Assembly: GCA_031260145.1 (NCBI GenBank)
Contig: JAIRKL010000004.1
Location: forward strand, 34,531 to 98,530
Length of the DNA stretch: 64,000 nt
Direction: 5' to 3'
Source: Mycoplasmataceae bacterium
GTDB taxonomy: Bacteria > Bacillota_I > Bacilli_A > Mycoplasmatales > Mycoplasmoidaceae
Position 1 is the stretch's first letter. Each line of letters opens with the position of its first letter. A program made the translations under genes and the position numbers. Of the stretch, positions 53,211-63,473 are shown in pieces. The notes below the pieces were generated by a model, which saw only the letters and a program-made list of their open reading frames with translations, searched no databases and had not been told where the DNA came from.

Positions 53211-55109
53211 CTACTTTTTATTCTCTTTCTTTTGTTTATCTAAAAAAAATTTGATATTAATAATATCACAACTCGTTATTCCTGGTATTCTTTGTGCTTG
53301 TTCAAGACTTAAAGGCTTTATTTTATTTAATTTTGAAATAGCTTCAAGAGACAAATTTTTAATAGGTTTGTAATCTGTAATTTGTTGTAGACTAATATTT
53401 TGAAATTTTTCAATTCTTTCAATATTTTTTTGCTGACTTTTTATGTAGCCTTCATATTTAACTAAAATTTCAATTTTTTCAATTAATGTTTTTGGAATCT
53501 TTTCTATTTTTTTCTTACTTAAAATTTCTTTTAACTTAACTTTTGGATTTTTTAAAAGTTGGAATAAAGAATGGCAACTTAAACCATATTTTTTAATAAG
53601 TTTTTTGTTTAATGAATTTTGTTTTAAAAATTCAATAGTTGTTTGAATTATTTTTTGATCTTGTTGATATTTTTTATAGACTTCTTTTTTAACTAAACCT
53701 ATTTCATAACCATATTTAATTAGTCTTTCTTGTGCATTATCATTTCTTAAAAATAAACGAAATTCTGCCCTACTTGTTAACAATCTGTATGGATCTGTCA
53801 CTCCTTTTGTGGTTATATCGTCTATCATTACACCAATATAGCTTTCATTTCTCTTTAGAACTAATTCTTTCTTTCCTTTTGCTTTTAATCCAGCATTGAT
53901 TCCTGCCAATATTCCTTGCCCTGCTGCTTCCTCATATCCACTAGTTCCATTAACTTGTCCAGCGAAATAAAGGTTACTTATTAATTTTGTTTCCAACGTT
54001 GGATAAAGTTGAGTTGGAATTATTGCGTCATATTCAATTGCATAAGCATAACGTTGGATTTGTGAGTTTTCTAAACCTTTAATGCTTTTTACCATTTTTT
54101 CTTGAATATCATATGGTAAAGCAGTGCTAAAACCTTGGAGATAATAAGTATCTAATGATAATGATTCTGGTTCAATGAAAAGTTGGTGTCTTATTTTTTC
54201 AGAAAAACGTGTAACTTTGTCTTCAATACTTGGGCAATATAAAGGACCTGTTGATTTTATTAAACCAGAATACATTGGAGACTTATTTAAATTTTCTCTT
54301 ATGATTTTATGAGTATTTTCATTAGTGTAAGTTAAAAAACATTTTTCTTGTTTTTTAAAAGGAATATATTTTGGTTTATAATGAACAAAAGAGAGTTGTT
54401 TTTTAGTCCCTAATTGTTCCTCTAAAACTGAAAAATCGATACTTTTTTTAAAAATTCTTGGAGGTGTACCTGTTTTCAACCTTATCATTTTTAACCCATG
54501 CTTTTGAAGATTTTCACTTAAGAAAAAAGAACCTTCACAATTTTCGATATTGACTTTGTTTTCATTATTAATTGATTCAACCAATGGACCTTGTTTTTTA
54601 AAATTAGTACCACTAAATGTTAAAGGGTTCATATATGTTCCTGATGTTATCACAACACATTTAGCTTTTAAAATTCCATTTTTTTTGCATAACACACCTT
54701 CTATTTTTTTATTTCCATTTGTGTTTTTTATACATAAATCTAATACTTCATCAATTAATAAGGTGATTTTTTTATGTTCTTTAACCTTTTTTAAAAATCA
54801 TTTTCCATATTTTATTTTATCAATTTGTGCTCTTAAAGCTTGAACACCAGCACCCTTTGATTCATTCAAAATCTTTATTTGAAGCATATTTTCTTGTGTG
54901 GCGTAACCTTGCATCCCTCCTAAAGCATCAATTTCACATGTAACAATTCCTTTTGCTGGTCCTCCAACACTAGGGTTGCAAGGACAAGAGCCTATCCCTT
55001 CCTCTTTTAAAGTGATAAGACATACTTTTAATCCTATATTTGCATTAGCAAAACACGCTTCTAAACCAGCATGACCTGCACCTATAACAATAATATCGAA
55101 AGTATTCAT
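53211..55109 (-). CDS. mnmG: tRNA uridine-5-carboxymethylaminomethyl modification enzyme
   Basis: MnmG (GidA) modifies wobble U34 of several tRNAs together with MnmE. The 632-residue protein has the FAD motif [32 protein letters not shown] and [13 protein letters not shown], and a long helical C terminus. One TGA is Trp (YGKWFLKK). Complete. Confidence 0.96.
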
Positions 55110-55368
55110 TTTTTAAAAAATCAATATCTACTTTCACTAGATTTGTAAATAACAATTGTTATTTATATTCATTATATTAGGAAAAAAACTTTCATTAAAT
55201 ATTTTAGAAAAATAAGTTGTTTGTTATAAAAATGTTTTAATTTAAGAATAAGTTTCTTCAAATAACGACACAACTTTTTTATGCAAATTTTGCTAATTAG
55301 AACTTTAAAAATACGACTTAATTAGTAAATTAATAAGTGCATGTATTATAATTTTATTATTAGTCAAA
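55110..55368. other. intergenic region, mnmG to lipoprotein
   Basis: No ORF of note. It holds the lipoprotein TATAAT at 55347-55352; otherwise nothing recognised. Confidence 0.5.
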
Positions 55369-55377
55369 TGAAATTCC

Positions 55378-55392
55378 AAAAAAAAAAAAAAA
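55378..55392. repeat. A15 tract at the lipoprotein start
   Basis: Fifteen A lie between ATG 55368 and the lipoprotein signal peptide. At this length ATG 55368 reaches a stop (MKFQ...TNE-stop). With sixteen or thirteen A it would read through in frame into the lipoprotein. Confidence 0.75.
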
Positions 55393-55402
55393 CAAATGAA
55401 TA

Positions 55403-56185
55403 GTGATAAAGACAAATTTGTTTAAAACATTTGCAATTATACCATTATTAGGTATTAGTATGCTTACACCTTTAGTTTTAACATCATGTAAGCAGAACGT
55501 ACAACATATTGATGAAGGTGATGATAGCGATAATGAAGTTCAACCAGAGCCAGAACCTACACCACAACCAGAACCTAATCCTACAAACAACATAGGCAAT
55601 GCTGATGGAACAGATTGGAAAGGATATGAAAGTGGTTCATTAGTTTGTGGAGCGTATGATAGTGATAGTGATGAAATTAATGATTCTGTGGCAATTATTT
55701 CAAATAATGATTATATAGCAAATGATTTAGTTATTCCTGATTATGTTAGGATATCTGAAAATGTATATCCATTAAAAGTAATTTGCAAGGAAGCTTTTTC
55801 AAATTATTATGATTCAAATTCATGTAACATATCAGGGAATTTAATAATTAATGATAATATGGAAAATATTGAAGATTTCGCATTTGAATTAAATAGAAAT
55901 TTACATTCTGTATCGGTTCCCGAATCATTAATTCATATTGGAAAATTTATATTTTCCGGGAAAGAAGAGGAAGGTATTATCGAATCTTCTTTAAAAGAAA
56001 TAACTCTATTAAATTTTCCGAGTGATTTAACAATATATGCTAATAATTGAGATAAATATGCTTTTTATTTTGTAAATGACACTGGTATTTTAAAAACTAT
56101 TAATTGTTCGGCTAGTAATGAAGAACTTTTAGAACTATTAAAATCTAAGGGTTTGCCGAGAGGATGAATTTGTTCTAATTCTTAA
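55403..56185 (+). CDS. BspA-like leucine-rich-repeat lipoprotein, probably phase-variable
   Basis: A 260-residue protein from GTG 55403 (V/M-IKTNLFKTFAI). The signal peptide ends in the lipobox LTSC, so it should be lipid-anchored on the cell surface. An acidic Pro/Glu linker follows (QPEPEPTPQPEPNP), then LRR_5/BspA-type repeats: LVIPDYVRISENVYPLKVI, LIINDNMENIEDFAFE, VSVPESLIHIGKFIF. BspA-like proteins bind host or bacterial surfaces in mucosal anaerobes. The A15 tract upstream can switch whether ATG 55368 reads into this frame. Two TGA Trp codons near the end. It abuts the alaS stop. Confidence 0.75.
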
Positions 56186-58888
56186 TTAGAACTCACCAAT
56201 TTCTTCTAGTAAAACATTTAGACTCTCTTTCTTAATACTTCCTCCTTGAGCAAAAAAAGTGTTTCCTCCCCCAGCTCCTTGAGAAACTTGATTTATTTTT
56301 TCAATAATTTGTTTTGCAGTAAAAATTGAATCTTTTTTACAACTTATAAAATATTGTATTTTATCACTTGTAACATTGATACAAATAATTATTGGGTTTG
56401 AAAGTTCATTTTGTAATTCATTTAAGGCACTTATGATATTTTTTTGATTTTTATCGTAAACAGTGAAATAGCACATATTATTGAATGAAGAATAAAGTTT
56501 TTCTGTTTCTTTAATGTTTTTAATATTTTCTTCATTTTCACTTTTTAAAGCTAACTTCAAATATTCAATAAAAATAATATTCAAGTTTAAATAGTGTTTC
56601 TTAAGTTCAATTAAATTTTTAACAGAAGAGTGAAAATTCATAGTTTGTAGAAGTTGTTCAATTTCTTCATTTTTAATTTTATATTTAGCAATTTGTTCTT
56701 TTATCTCATTAATTAATTTTTGATACTCCTCGATTTTAGAATCAATGTATTTGCTTATAGAATCATTAGAAGTGATTCCAACTATTCTCCAAAATCCAGT
56801 TCCTTTTGCAAAATATTCAGAAATAATGAATTTTTGTATATCTTTTGTATTGTTAACATGTGTCCCACCGCAAATTTCATCATTTACACCTTTTATGGAT
56901 ACAACTCTTAAACCATCCTTAATTTTTTTATAAACATTTGTAAAGTGCCCAACAGTTTCATTATTTATCGCTTCTTCATGTTTCTTAACAGCTGTGCAAA
57001 CTTCATGTTCTTCATTAATGATTTCATTTACCTTTTCTTGTACTAGTTCAATTTCTTGCTCGCTCAGTCTTCTATTTAGTTTAAAGTCAAATGTGAAATA
57101 TGAATCAGTTTTATAAGCTCCTTCTTGTTTTATAGATGAATCAATATTTTTGTTTAAAACATGTTCTAAAATGTGTTCTGTTGTGTGATTTCTTGTAACA
57201 TTTTTTCTGAATACTGCATCTATTTTTAAGATTGCTTTTAACCTATTTGTTATGGTGTTTCCATCTAAGTTAATAAGATGTAGGTGTTGGCCAATACTAG
57301 TTTTTATCACATCGAGAACTTCATATTTTATTTCTCCAATTTGTATGACACCTCTATCATGTTCTTGACCACCACTTGTTGCGTAGAATACTGTTTTATC
57401 AAATACTAATCAACATTGATTTTGTGCTTTCTCTATCTTGTTAAAATTAGTATCAAAAATAGCGATGATATTTACATCATTTAATTCATAAGTATCATAT
57501 AAAAAAACAGAAGGTTCTTCGAATTTTATTAAATCTTTTGATTGAATATTCATTCCTTTATTTTCAAAATCTCCTCTGCTTATTTTTTGATGTTGTGCAA
57601 CAAATTCATAATATTTTTCAGTATCAAAAGAAATATTATTTTGTTCACAAAGTTCTTTGATTATTTCAAATGGGAAACCATAAGTATCAACTAATTTAAA
57701 AATAATATCACTTTGAATAAAACTTTTTCCTTCAATTTCTTTTTCAAACATTCTCATTCCTCTTTCCAAAGCGCTTTCAAAAGTTTTTCTTTCGTTTTCT
57801 AAAATTTCTATTATCTGTATTTTTGAATCTTCTATCATTTGAAAGAAGTTCTTATACTCGTTTATGATTGCATTTACGGTAATTTGAATAAAATTCATGG
57901 AACATCCTAATTTTCTTGCACAAACCATACTTCTTCTTAAAAGCCTTCTTAAAATTGAACCTCGCCCATTATTACTTAATGTAGCACCATCATTAATAGC
58001 AAAAACATTTGCTTTAATATGGTCTGTAATAATTCTAAAGCATTTATTAATCTCTTCTTGATTTAAATCTTTTTTGAAAAAATTTTGTGAATCATATGTT
58101 TTATCACATGTTTTTTCTATTTCATGTATTATGTTAGAAAAACAGTCTGTGTCAAAGTTTGTTGGCACGTCTTGGAAAATGCAAGCTCATCTTTCTAACC
58201 CTCATCCAGTATCAATATTTTTTTGTGCAAGTTCAGAATAATTATTATTCCCATCATTATTGTATTCTGAGAAAACAATGTTCCCAATCTCAATATAACG
58301 ATCATTTTCTAAGTCTTCAAAGAAAAGTTTCTCCCCAATTTTTTCTACATCATATTTTTCACCTCTATCGAAAAATATTTCAGTACATGGGCCACATGGG
58401 CCTTGTCCAATATCTCAAAAATTACGTTCTTTATCACATTTGGCAATATGATTTTTTAAAATTCCTAATTCAATTCATTTTTTATATGCTACTTCATCGT
58501 TCTTGAAAACTGTGATGTAAAGCTTTTGAATTGGAACTTCAAATTCTTTGATTAATAATTCAAACCCTAATTCAATCGCTCTTTCTTTAAAATAATCACC
58601 AATAGAAAAGAACCCTAACATTTCAAAAATAGTGTGGTGTCTTGATGTTATTCCAACATTCTCGATATCATTGGTTCTTATGGAAGGTTGAGAATTTACA
58701 ATTCTTGGACATTCAGGAGTTAATTTTCCTGAAAAATAATCTTTTAATGTTGCAATCCCACTATTAATTCATAAAAGAGAAGGATCATTTTGAGGGATTA
58801 AAGATTTTGGAGTTATAAATAAATGTTTTCGCTTTACAAAAAAATTAATTCACTTCTCTCTAATTTGTGCTGTTGTTAAAAATTGCAT
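56186..58888 (-). CDS. alaS: alanyl-tRNA synthetase
   Basis: AlaRS charges and edits tRNA-Ala. The 900-residue protein has the class II core ([55 protein letters not shown]). The editing domain follows ([11 protein letters not shown] and CGGTHVNNT), then a C-terminal DHHA1-like end ([15 protein letters not shown]). Many TGA Trp codons. ATG 58888 lies 17 bases after the adk stop, so they form one unit. Confidence 0.96.
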
Positions 58889-58905
58889 ATTTTATTTTAT
58901 GCTAA

Positions 58906-59556
58906 TTATTTATTTGCTTTAGCAATGTCTTCAGCAATGATGTTATATTTTAATTTATTTCCATCAAAAGAGTGCAAAATTCCTTGTTTTTTGTAATAAT
59001 TTACAAGAGGAAGTGTTTGTTTATCATAAGTTTCCAAACGTGTTTTTACAGTTTCTAAATTATCATCCTTACGTTGGAAAAGCTTAACTCCACATTTTTT
59101 GCAATAGTATCCATCTTCTCTTACTTCTGGCATGTATTCTTGTGTTGTGTTAACATTAAATGAAGTTCCACAAGTAGCACAAGTTCATCTTCCAGTTATT
59201 CTTTTAATAATTAATTCATTTGAAACAGAAATTTCAGCTACCATGTCAATCTTGCAATATGTTGAAAGAAAATCAGCCTGTTCTGTATTTCTTGGATAAC
59301 CATCTAAAATTATGTTTAGATTTTGTTTTTTATATTCATTTATTTTGTTTTTGACTAATGAGTTAACAAGATCTGAACTAACAAATTTACCAAGCTTAGT
59401 TATTTCATCAAACTCTTTTCCAAGTTTTGAACCAGAAGCTATTTCTTCTCTTAATAAATCTCCCGTTGAGATTTGTTTGTAATTGTAATTGTTAATTAAA
59501 TAGTTGCTTATAGTTCCTTTTCCACTTCCAGGAGCTCCAAGTAATAAAACTATCAT
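58906..59556 (-). CDS. adk: adenylate kinase
   Basis: Adk interconverts ATP, AMP and ADP. The 216-residue protein has the P loop LLGAPGSGKGT, STGDLLREEI, LDGYPRN, and a zinc LID with CATCG...YYCKKCG. One TGA Trp (ITGRWTCATC). TATAAT lies seven bases before ATG 59556. First gene of adk-alaS. Confidence 0.96.
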
Positions 59557-59563
59557 CTACTTT

Positions 59564-59569
59564 ATTATA
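59564..59569 (-). promoter_or_regulatory. adk -10 box (leaderless)
   Basis: TATAAT seven bases before the adk ATG. Confidence 0.55.
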
Positions 59570-59638
59570 ATAAAAAATTATTTTTATGTTAGTTTAGATC
59601 AGAAATGCGCGATGTGTATTTTTTTTTTATAGATAAAA

Positions 59639-60022
59639 TTATTCTGTTTTTAAATCGTTTAAAACAATAACATTATCAAGTTTTATTTCCAATTTATCTA
59701 GTTTTTCCCCTTGGATTTTTTGGACTTGTTCAATATTGTCAACTTTATTTTCAAGCTTTATAAGCCTTGTGTCAATATTATCTAATTTCGAATCCATCTT
59801 TTCTAATCTTTTTAAAATCTCACCAATAATATCTGGTTTTGGTGTTCTTCCAGAATATGAAAACTTGCTCATTACTATCTCGTCTCCTTCTTTTATATAT
59901 TTATTAGTGGATTCGTTAACATAATAATTCTCTTTCTTGCCTATCTTTTTAATTATAGAGTCTTGTTTTTGGGAATTTTCTGGCTTATTAGTGTTATTTG
60001 CTTGATTATTATTAAATACCAT
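59639..60022 (-). CDS. coiled-coil repeat protein, copy 2 (DUF16-like)
   Basis: A 127-residue paralogue of the gene at 28321-28704. The Asn-rich start and the central block through KPDIIGEILKRLEKMDSKL are nearly identical. The coiled coil differs: here it is DNIDTRLIKLENKVDNIEQV followed by KIQGEKLDKLEIKLDNV. Same length as copy 1 although the repeat units differ, suggesting unit exchange by recombination. Function unknown. Confidence 0.65.
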   Translation of the reverse strand: MVFNNNQANNTNKPENSQKQDSIIKKIGKKENYYVNESTNKYIKEGDEIVMSKFSYSGRTPKPDIIGEILKRLEKMDSKLDNIDTRLIKLENKVDNIEQVQKIQGEKLDKLEIKLDNVIVLNDLKTE

Positions 60023-60160
60023 ACATCCTTTATATTGTAAAAATAAATGAAAAAGTAAATTTTTTTAGAATAGTGAGTAAAATTATTTTTTAAATAGCAC
60101 ATTTATTTAGTTAATATTTAAAAGATTTCAACTTTCATTTTTCAATGATGAAAGTTGTTC
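59639..60160 (-). repeat. dispersed repeat, copy 2
   Basis: Gene plus about 140 upstream bases match 28321-28842 in the same orientation, with a few substitutions and short indels. Confidence 0.8.
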
Positions 60161-60227
60161 CACATTTTAAGCTTGTTTATGTTCTTTACAAGAAAACTTA
60201 TTGTAAGAAGCAATACTTAAATTTTAA

Positions 60228-60686
60228 TTAAAATTTTATTTGTTCAACTTTAATATTTGATTTTTCTAATATTTTTCTTGCAGCAACAAATTCCTTTACA
60301 TCATGATATTTATCTTCTAAGAAGTAAACTTTTGATATTCCAGATTGGCTAATAGCAAGTGCACAATTATTACATGGAGCTAGTGTAACATATAAAGAAC
60401 AACCAGTTAAATCCTTGTGTGCTTTTAGAATAGTTGAAAGTTCAGCATGGACTACATAGGGATATTTTGAATCAATTCATTCTTCATCTCGATTTCATGA
60501 AAAATCTCCTTCTTTTGTTCTTTTTGGAAAATTATTGCAACTTGATGCAATTACCTTGTTATTTTTATCCACAATTACACATCCTACTTTTGTATTAGGA
60601 TCTTTGCTTTCCAAACTGGCTTCAATAGCAAGTTTCATAAACTTTATATTGAAGTTATTGACTTTATTTTCTTTATTTTTTTCCAT
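60228..60686 (-). CDS. dCMP deaminase (ComEB-like)
   Basis: Converts dCMP to dUMP, the substrate of ThyA. The 152-residue protein has the cytidine-deaminase-fold zinc motifs HAELSTILKA and LAPCNNCALAI, plus an upstream SKDPNTKVGCVIVD. Two TGA codons are Trp (FSWNRDEEWI). Its start lies inside the end of the protease gene (14-base overlap), so the two are co-transcribed. Confidence 0.88.
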
Positions 60687-61473
60687 TTATTTTCTTTTCT
60701 ACATTATAAATTAAGGTTTTTTCTTCTTGTGTTGCTTTATCAAGAAAACATTCACTACTTAATGAACTTGTTAAATTAGTTTGTTGCTTTGAAAGTTCAA
60801 TAACTTTCTTAATGACATTATCTTCTATTTTCCTTTCATCCATTGTTTGTTTATCTTCCCGCTTTTTATGTTCTTGTTGACTTTGTTCTGATAAATGTTG
60901 CTGAGTATCACTAAATAAAATAGCATGTTCAATGTTATTGAGTACATGATGTCCACAACTTCAATTATCAGTTTGATGTGAACCATCCAAATTTCCTTCA
61001 TTACTTAAAGAATCAATTGTTTTATCCTTTTTAACTTCAATTTTAAAATTTATTGAATCTATTTCAATATTGTGTTGTTGCAAGACTCAATGAGAATCAT
61101 TAGAAACGGGAGTTAATTGTTGTATAATTATTCTGCTAGGAATTAAAGAAGGATTAAATTGTTCAAATCTATTTTTTATATTTTGAATAAAATCAGGCGA
61201 ATTTGCAATACTAGCATGTGTTGGCAAAGAAATAACAAAAAAACTATTTGTTTCATTATTTTTAATAATAAAATCAGTGAAAAGAGTTGGATTCTCAACT
61301 AGTGGAATTAGTGTATAATTTGGATTATTTCTATATGAATCAATAAGTTTTTGAAGTTCAATTGTAAAAGTACGTTGTGTTGCTTGCTTTTGCGTAGAAC
61401 TATGTGCTAAAATACGCTTTCTAGATTTTTCTGCTAATAATTTTTTCTGCTTTTGATTTTTTTTAAGTTTCAT
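60673..61473 (-). CDS. candidate Ulp1-like (clan CE) cysteine protease
   Basis: A 266-residue protein with a basic N terminus. The central region contains DSHWVLQQHNIEIDS, TIDSLSNEG, and HQTDNWSCGHHVLNNIEHAI. This fits the clan CE order His (128), Asp (154 or 139), Gln (167), Cys (173). The Gln-Cys spacing of six matches yeast Ulp1 (Gln574, Cys580), and Trp follows the His as in Ulp1. The Asp-Gln spacing is shorter than in Ulp1. Two TGA Trp codons, both within these motifs. Clan CE enzymes in bacteria often cut SUMO or ubiquitin conjugates of a host. No signal peptide. Homology is by motif only. Confidence 0.6.
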
Positions 61474-61556
61474 ACCTTCTTATTATACAAATTGATTCTT
61501 TATAAATTGGTTTAACTTTGTGCTTATTATCAAAATTAAATTAAATTTTTTTGAAT

Positions 61557-62060
61557 TTATTTCCTACCTTGTTTTTTAGCAGTTTTAGTTTTTTTTGCTT
61601 CCGGTTTTGAAACTTTTTTACTTTTAGCAAGAGTCTTAGCGATTTTTTTAGCAGGTTTGCTTGTGTCTTTTGTTTTTTTAGTTTCATTTTTAGCAGGTTT
61701 AGCAACCGGTTTTTTAACAACTTTTACTTTTGCTGGTTTGGTATGTTGTGCTTTTTTAGTTTTTATTATTTTCTTTGTATCACTCTTATTTTTTAATTGC
61801 TTAGATATATTCTTAGATTTAGATTTTGTTTTTTTAACAGGTTTTGTTTTCTTTTCAAATTTTTCAGAAGAATCAATACCCTTATTTAATTTTGCTAGTT
61901 TAATATCAATAGCTTTTTGAATCTTTTGTACTTTTGGGTCTTTCTTTTCAACTAATACCGACTTTGTAGGTTTTTGCACATCAATAAAATTCCTCTTAAT
62001 ATTTTTTACAATACTTACTTCACTTGGTTTATTTGGTTGTGGTTGTTTCTTATTTGCCAT
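61557..62060 (-). CDS. histone H1-like lysine-rich protein
   Basis: A 167-residue protein, about one-third Lys, with KPAKK/KPVK type repeats in the C-terminal two thirds (VKKPVAKPAKNETKK, TSKPAKKIAKTLAKSKK). This composition resembles histone H1 C-terminal tails and chlamydial Hc1. It may condense DNA or bind RNA; that is inference. TATAAT six bases before ATG 62060. It heads the unit with the protease and dCMP deaminase. Confidence 0.6.
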   Translation of the reverse strand: MANKKQPQPNKPSEVSIVKNIKRNFIDVQKPTKSVLVEKKDPKVQKIQKAIDIKLAKLNKGIDSSEKFEKKTKPVKKTKSKSKNISKQLKNKSDTKKIIKTKKAQHTKPAKVKVVKKPVAKPAKNETKKTKDTSKPAKKIAKTLAKSKKVSKPEAKKTKTAKKQGRK

Positions 62061-62066
62061 GGAAAT

Positions 62067-62072
62067 ATTATA
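62067..62072 (-). promoter_or_regulatory. -10 box of the lysine-rich protein gene (leaderless)
   Basis: TATAAT exactly six bases before ATG 62060. Confidence 0.6.
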
Positions 62073-62274
62073 ATTTGTATTTTATTTTTTATCAAAAATA
62101 GGATTATTTAAATTTTTGTTTTTTTTCTAAAATTTTTTATTTTGTTTTTTGAATATTTATTTTTTGGAATTTTGGATTGGAATAAATAAATAGAAGTTCA
62201 TTTTTTTAAGTTATAACCTAAAATTCAAACACTTATTTCTCTAAAAAAATTTAACTTTTTATAAACTAATAAAA

Positions 62275-63279
62275 TTAGTTATTTCTTCTAAACCAATTAA
62301 CAATTTTCTGCATTAATGTTGGTTGTGTCGAAACATTTTCTCTATTATGTTCTTCATAAAGTCTCTCTCTTTCTTCTCTCATTTGCATTCTTTCTGTTTC
62401 AAGTTCTTGTTTTAAATTATCATTTACCACTCCTACTATTCCTTGTTCATTTTCTTTTACTATATTCCTTGTAACATCATAACCGAATTTATGTAGTGTT
62501 CTTTTTGACATTTTTTGTGTATATTCTAATACTTCTTGATTAATATCTGCTGCCTCAATTTTTGTATCATGAACTTCGTAAGTTGCATGTCTTTGCTGTT
62601 GTAACACTTCCGAATCAACAATTGATCCATTTATTTCGCTTAATCTGTGATCGGCAATTTGTGAATGAGTTTTTAAAGTTCTTAATCATCTGTTGTGGAA
62701 ATGAGATATTTTTTCTTTTGAACTTTCAATTTCTAGTTCAATTATCCTTTCATTACAAAATCTTGAATTTTGATCAAACAATTTAGTTTCAGAATCTGTT
62801 AATAAATTAAATGTTTTGTGCACATTTATTAGTTCATCGTCAATAATTTTGATAAAATCACTTATTCCTGTTTTTGAAGGATAACCATTATTAGATGATA
62901 AATACACTCTTTCTTCAACTAATCTTTCAAATTCTTCTCTTGCTTTTCTTTTTGTTGAATTGAATCTTCAAGGACTTTTCATTATTTTTGTTTTTTCCAT
63001 TAATAAATCTTCTATTTCTTGATGTCTTTTAAGCACTTTAAATGCTTTGGGGATAATTGTACAAGCGTGAACAATAGCTTGAGTGTATACTTGTCTAACA
63101 TCTATTACAGTTTGAACACAAGTATTTGCTTCATCATTAATATAAGTATCTGTTATTGAATCAAAACTTTCGCCTTGATTTAAACAATGTTGAAAACTAT
63201 TTGGTGATGTTGTACTATAAGAAGAAACTTTGTGGTAATTTGAAGCCAAATATCTTTTTTCACTTCTTGTTAAAGCCAT
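62275..63279 (-). CDS. coiled-coil hypothetical protein
   Basis: A 334-residue frame from ATG 63279 (MALTRSEKRYLASNYHKVSS) with two TGA Trp codons. It is mostly helical. Charged coiled-coil stretches occur at STKRKAREEFERLVEERVYL and near the C terminus (LETERMQMREERERLYEEH). No signal peptide or membrane segment. Family not recognised. It sits upstream of the histone-like gene in the same direction, ~210 bases apart. Confidence 0.55.
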
Positions 63280-63313
63280 CAGAAACCATTAAGCATTATA
63301 AATTGTTTTCATA

Positions 63314-63329
63314 TAGAACTATTGTTCTA
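63314..63329. repeat. inverted repeat upstream of the coiled-coil gene
   Basis: TAGAAC and GTTCTA with loop TATT, followed on the plus strand by a T-rich run. It lies 35 bases before the divergent gene at 63279. Confidence 0.4.
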
Positions 63330-63438
63330 GTTTTTGTTTTGCATTAGTAAAGTTTTTTTAAAAAAATAGATACTTTTAAAACATGTAACAACTCCTCTAT
63401 AAAGTTTAGAAATATTACTTATTTCGTGCTTAATCTAA

Positions 63439-63458
63439 ATTTTAGAGTATTCTAAAAT
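63439..63458 (+). promoter_or_regulatory. palindrome abutting the hsdM -10 box
   Basis: ATTTTAGA and TCTAAAAT with a four-base centre end at the first base of TATAAT (63458-63463). Placed like an operator for the restriction-modification locus. Confidence 0.45.
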
Positions 63459-63473
63459 ATAATTGTGACATAC

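Noticed and set aside
60565..60573. TTATCCACA, a perfect DnaA box
   Set aside because: Single copy inside the dCMP deaminase coding sequence; no cluster, no AT-rich unwinding region or dnaA nearby.
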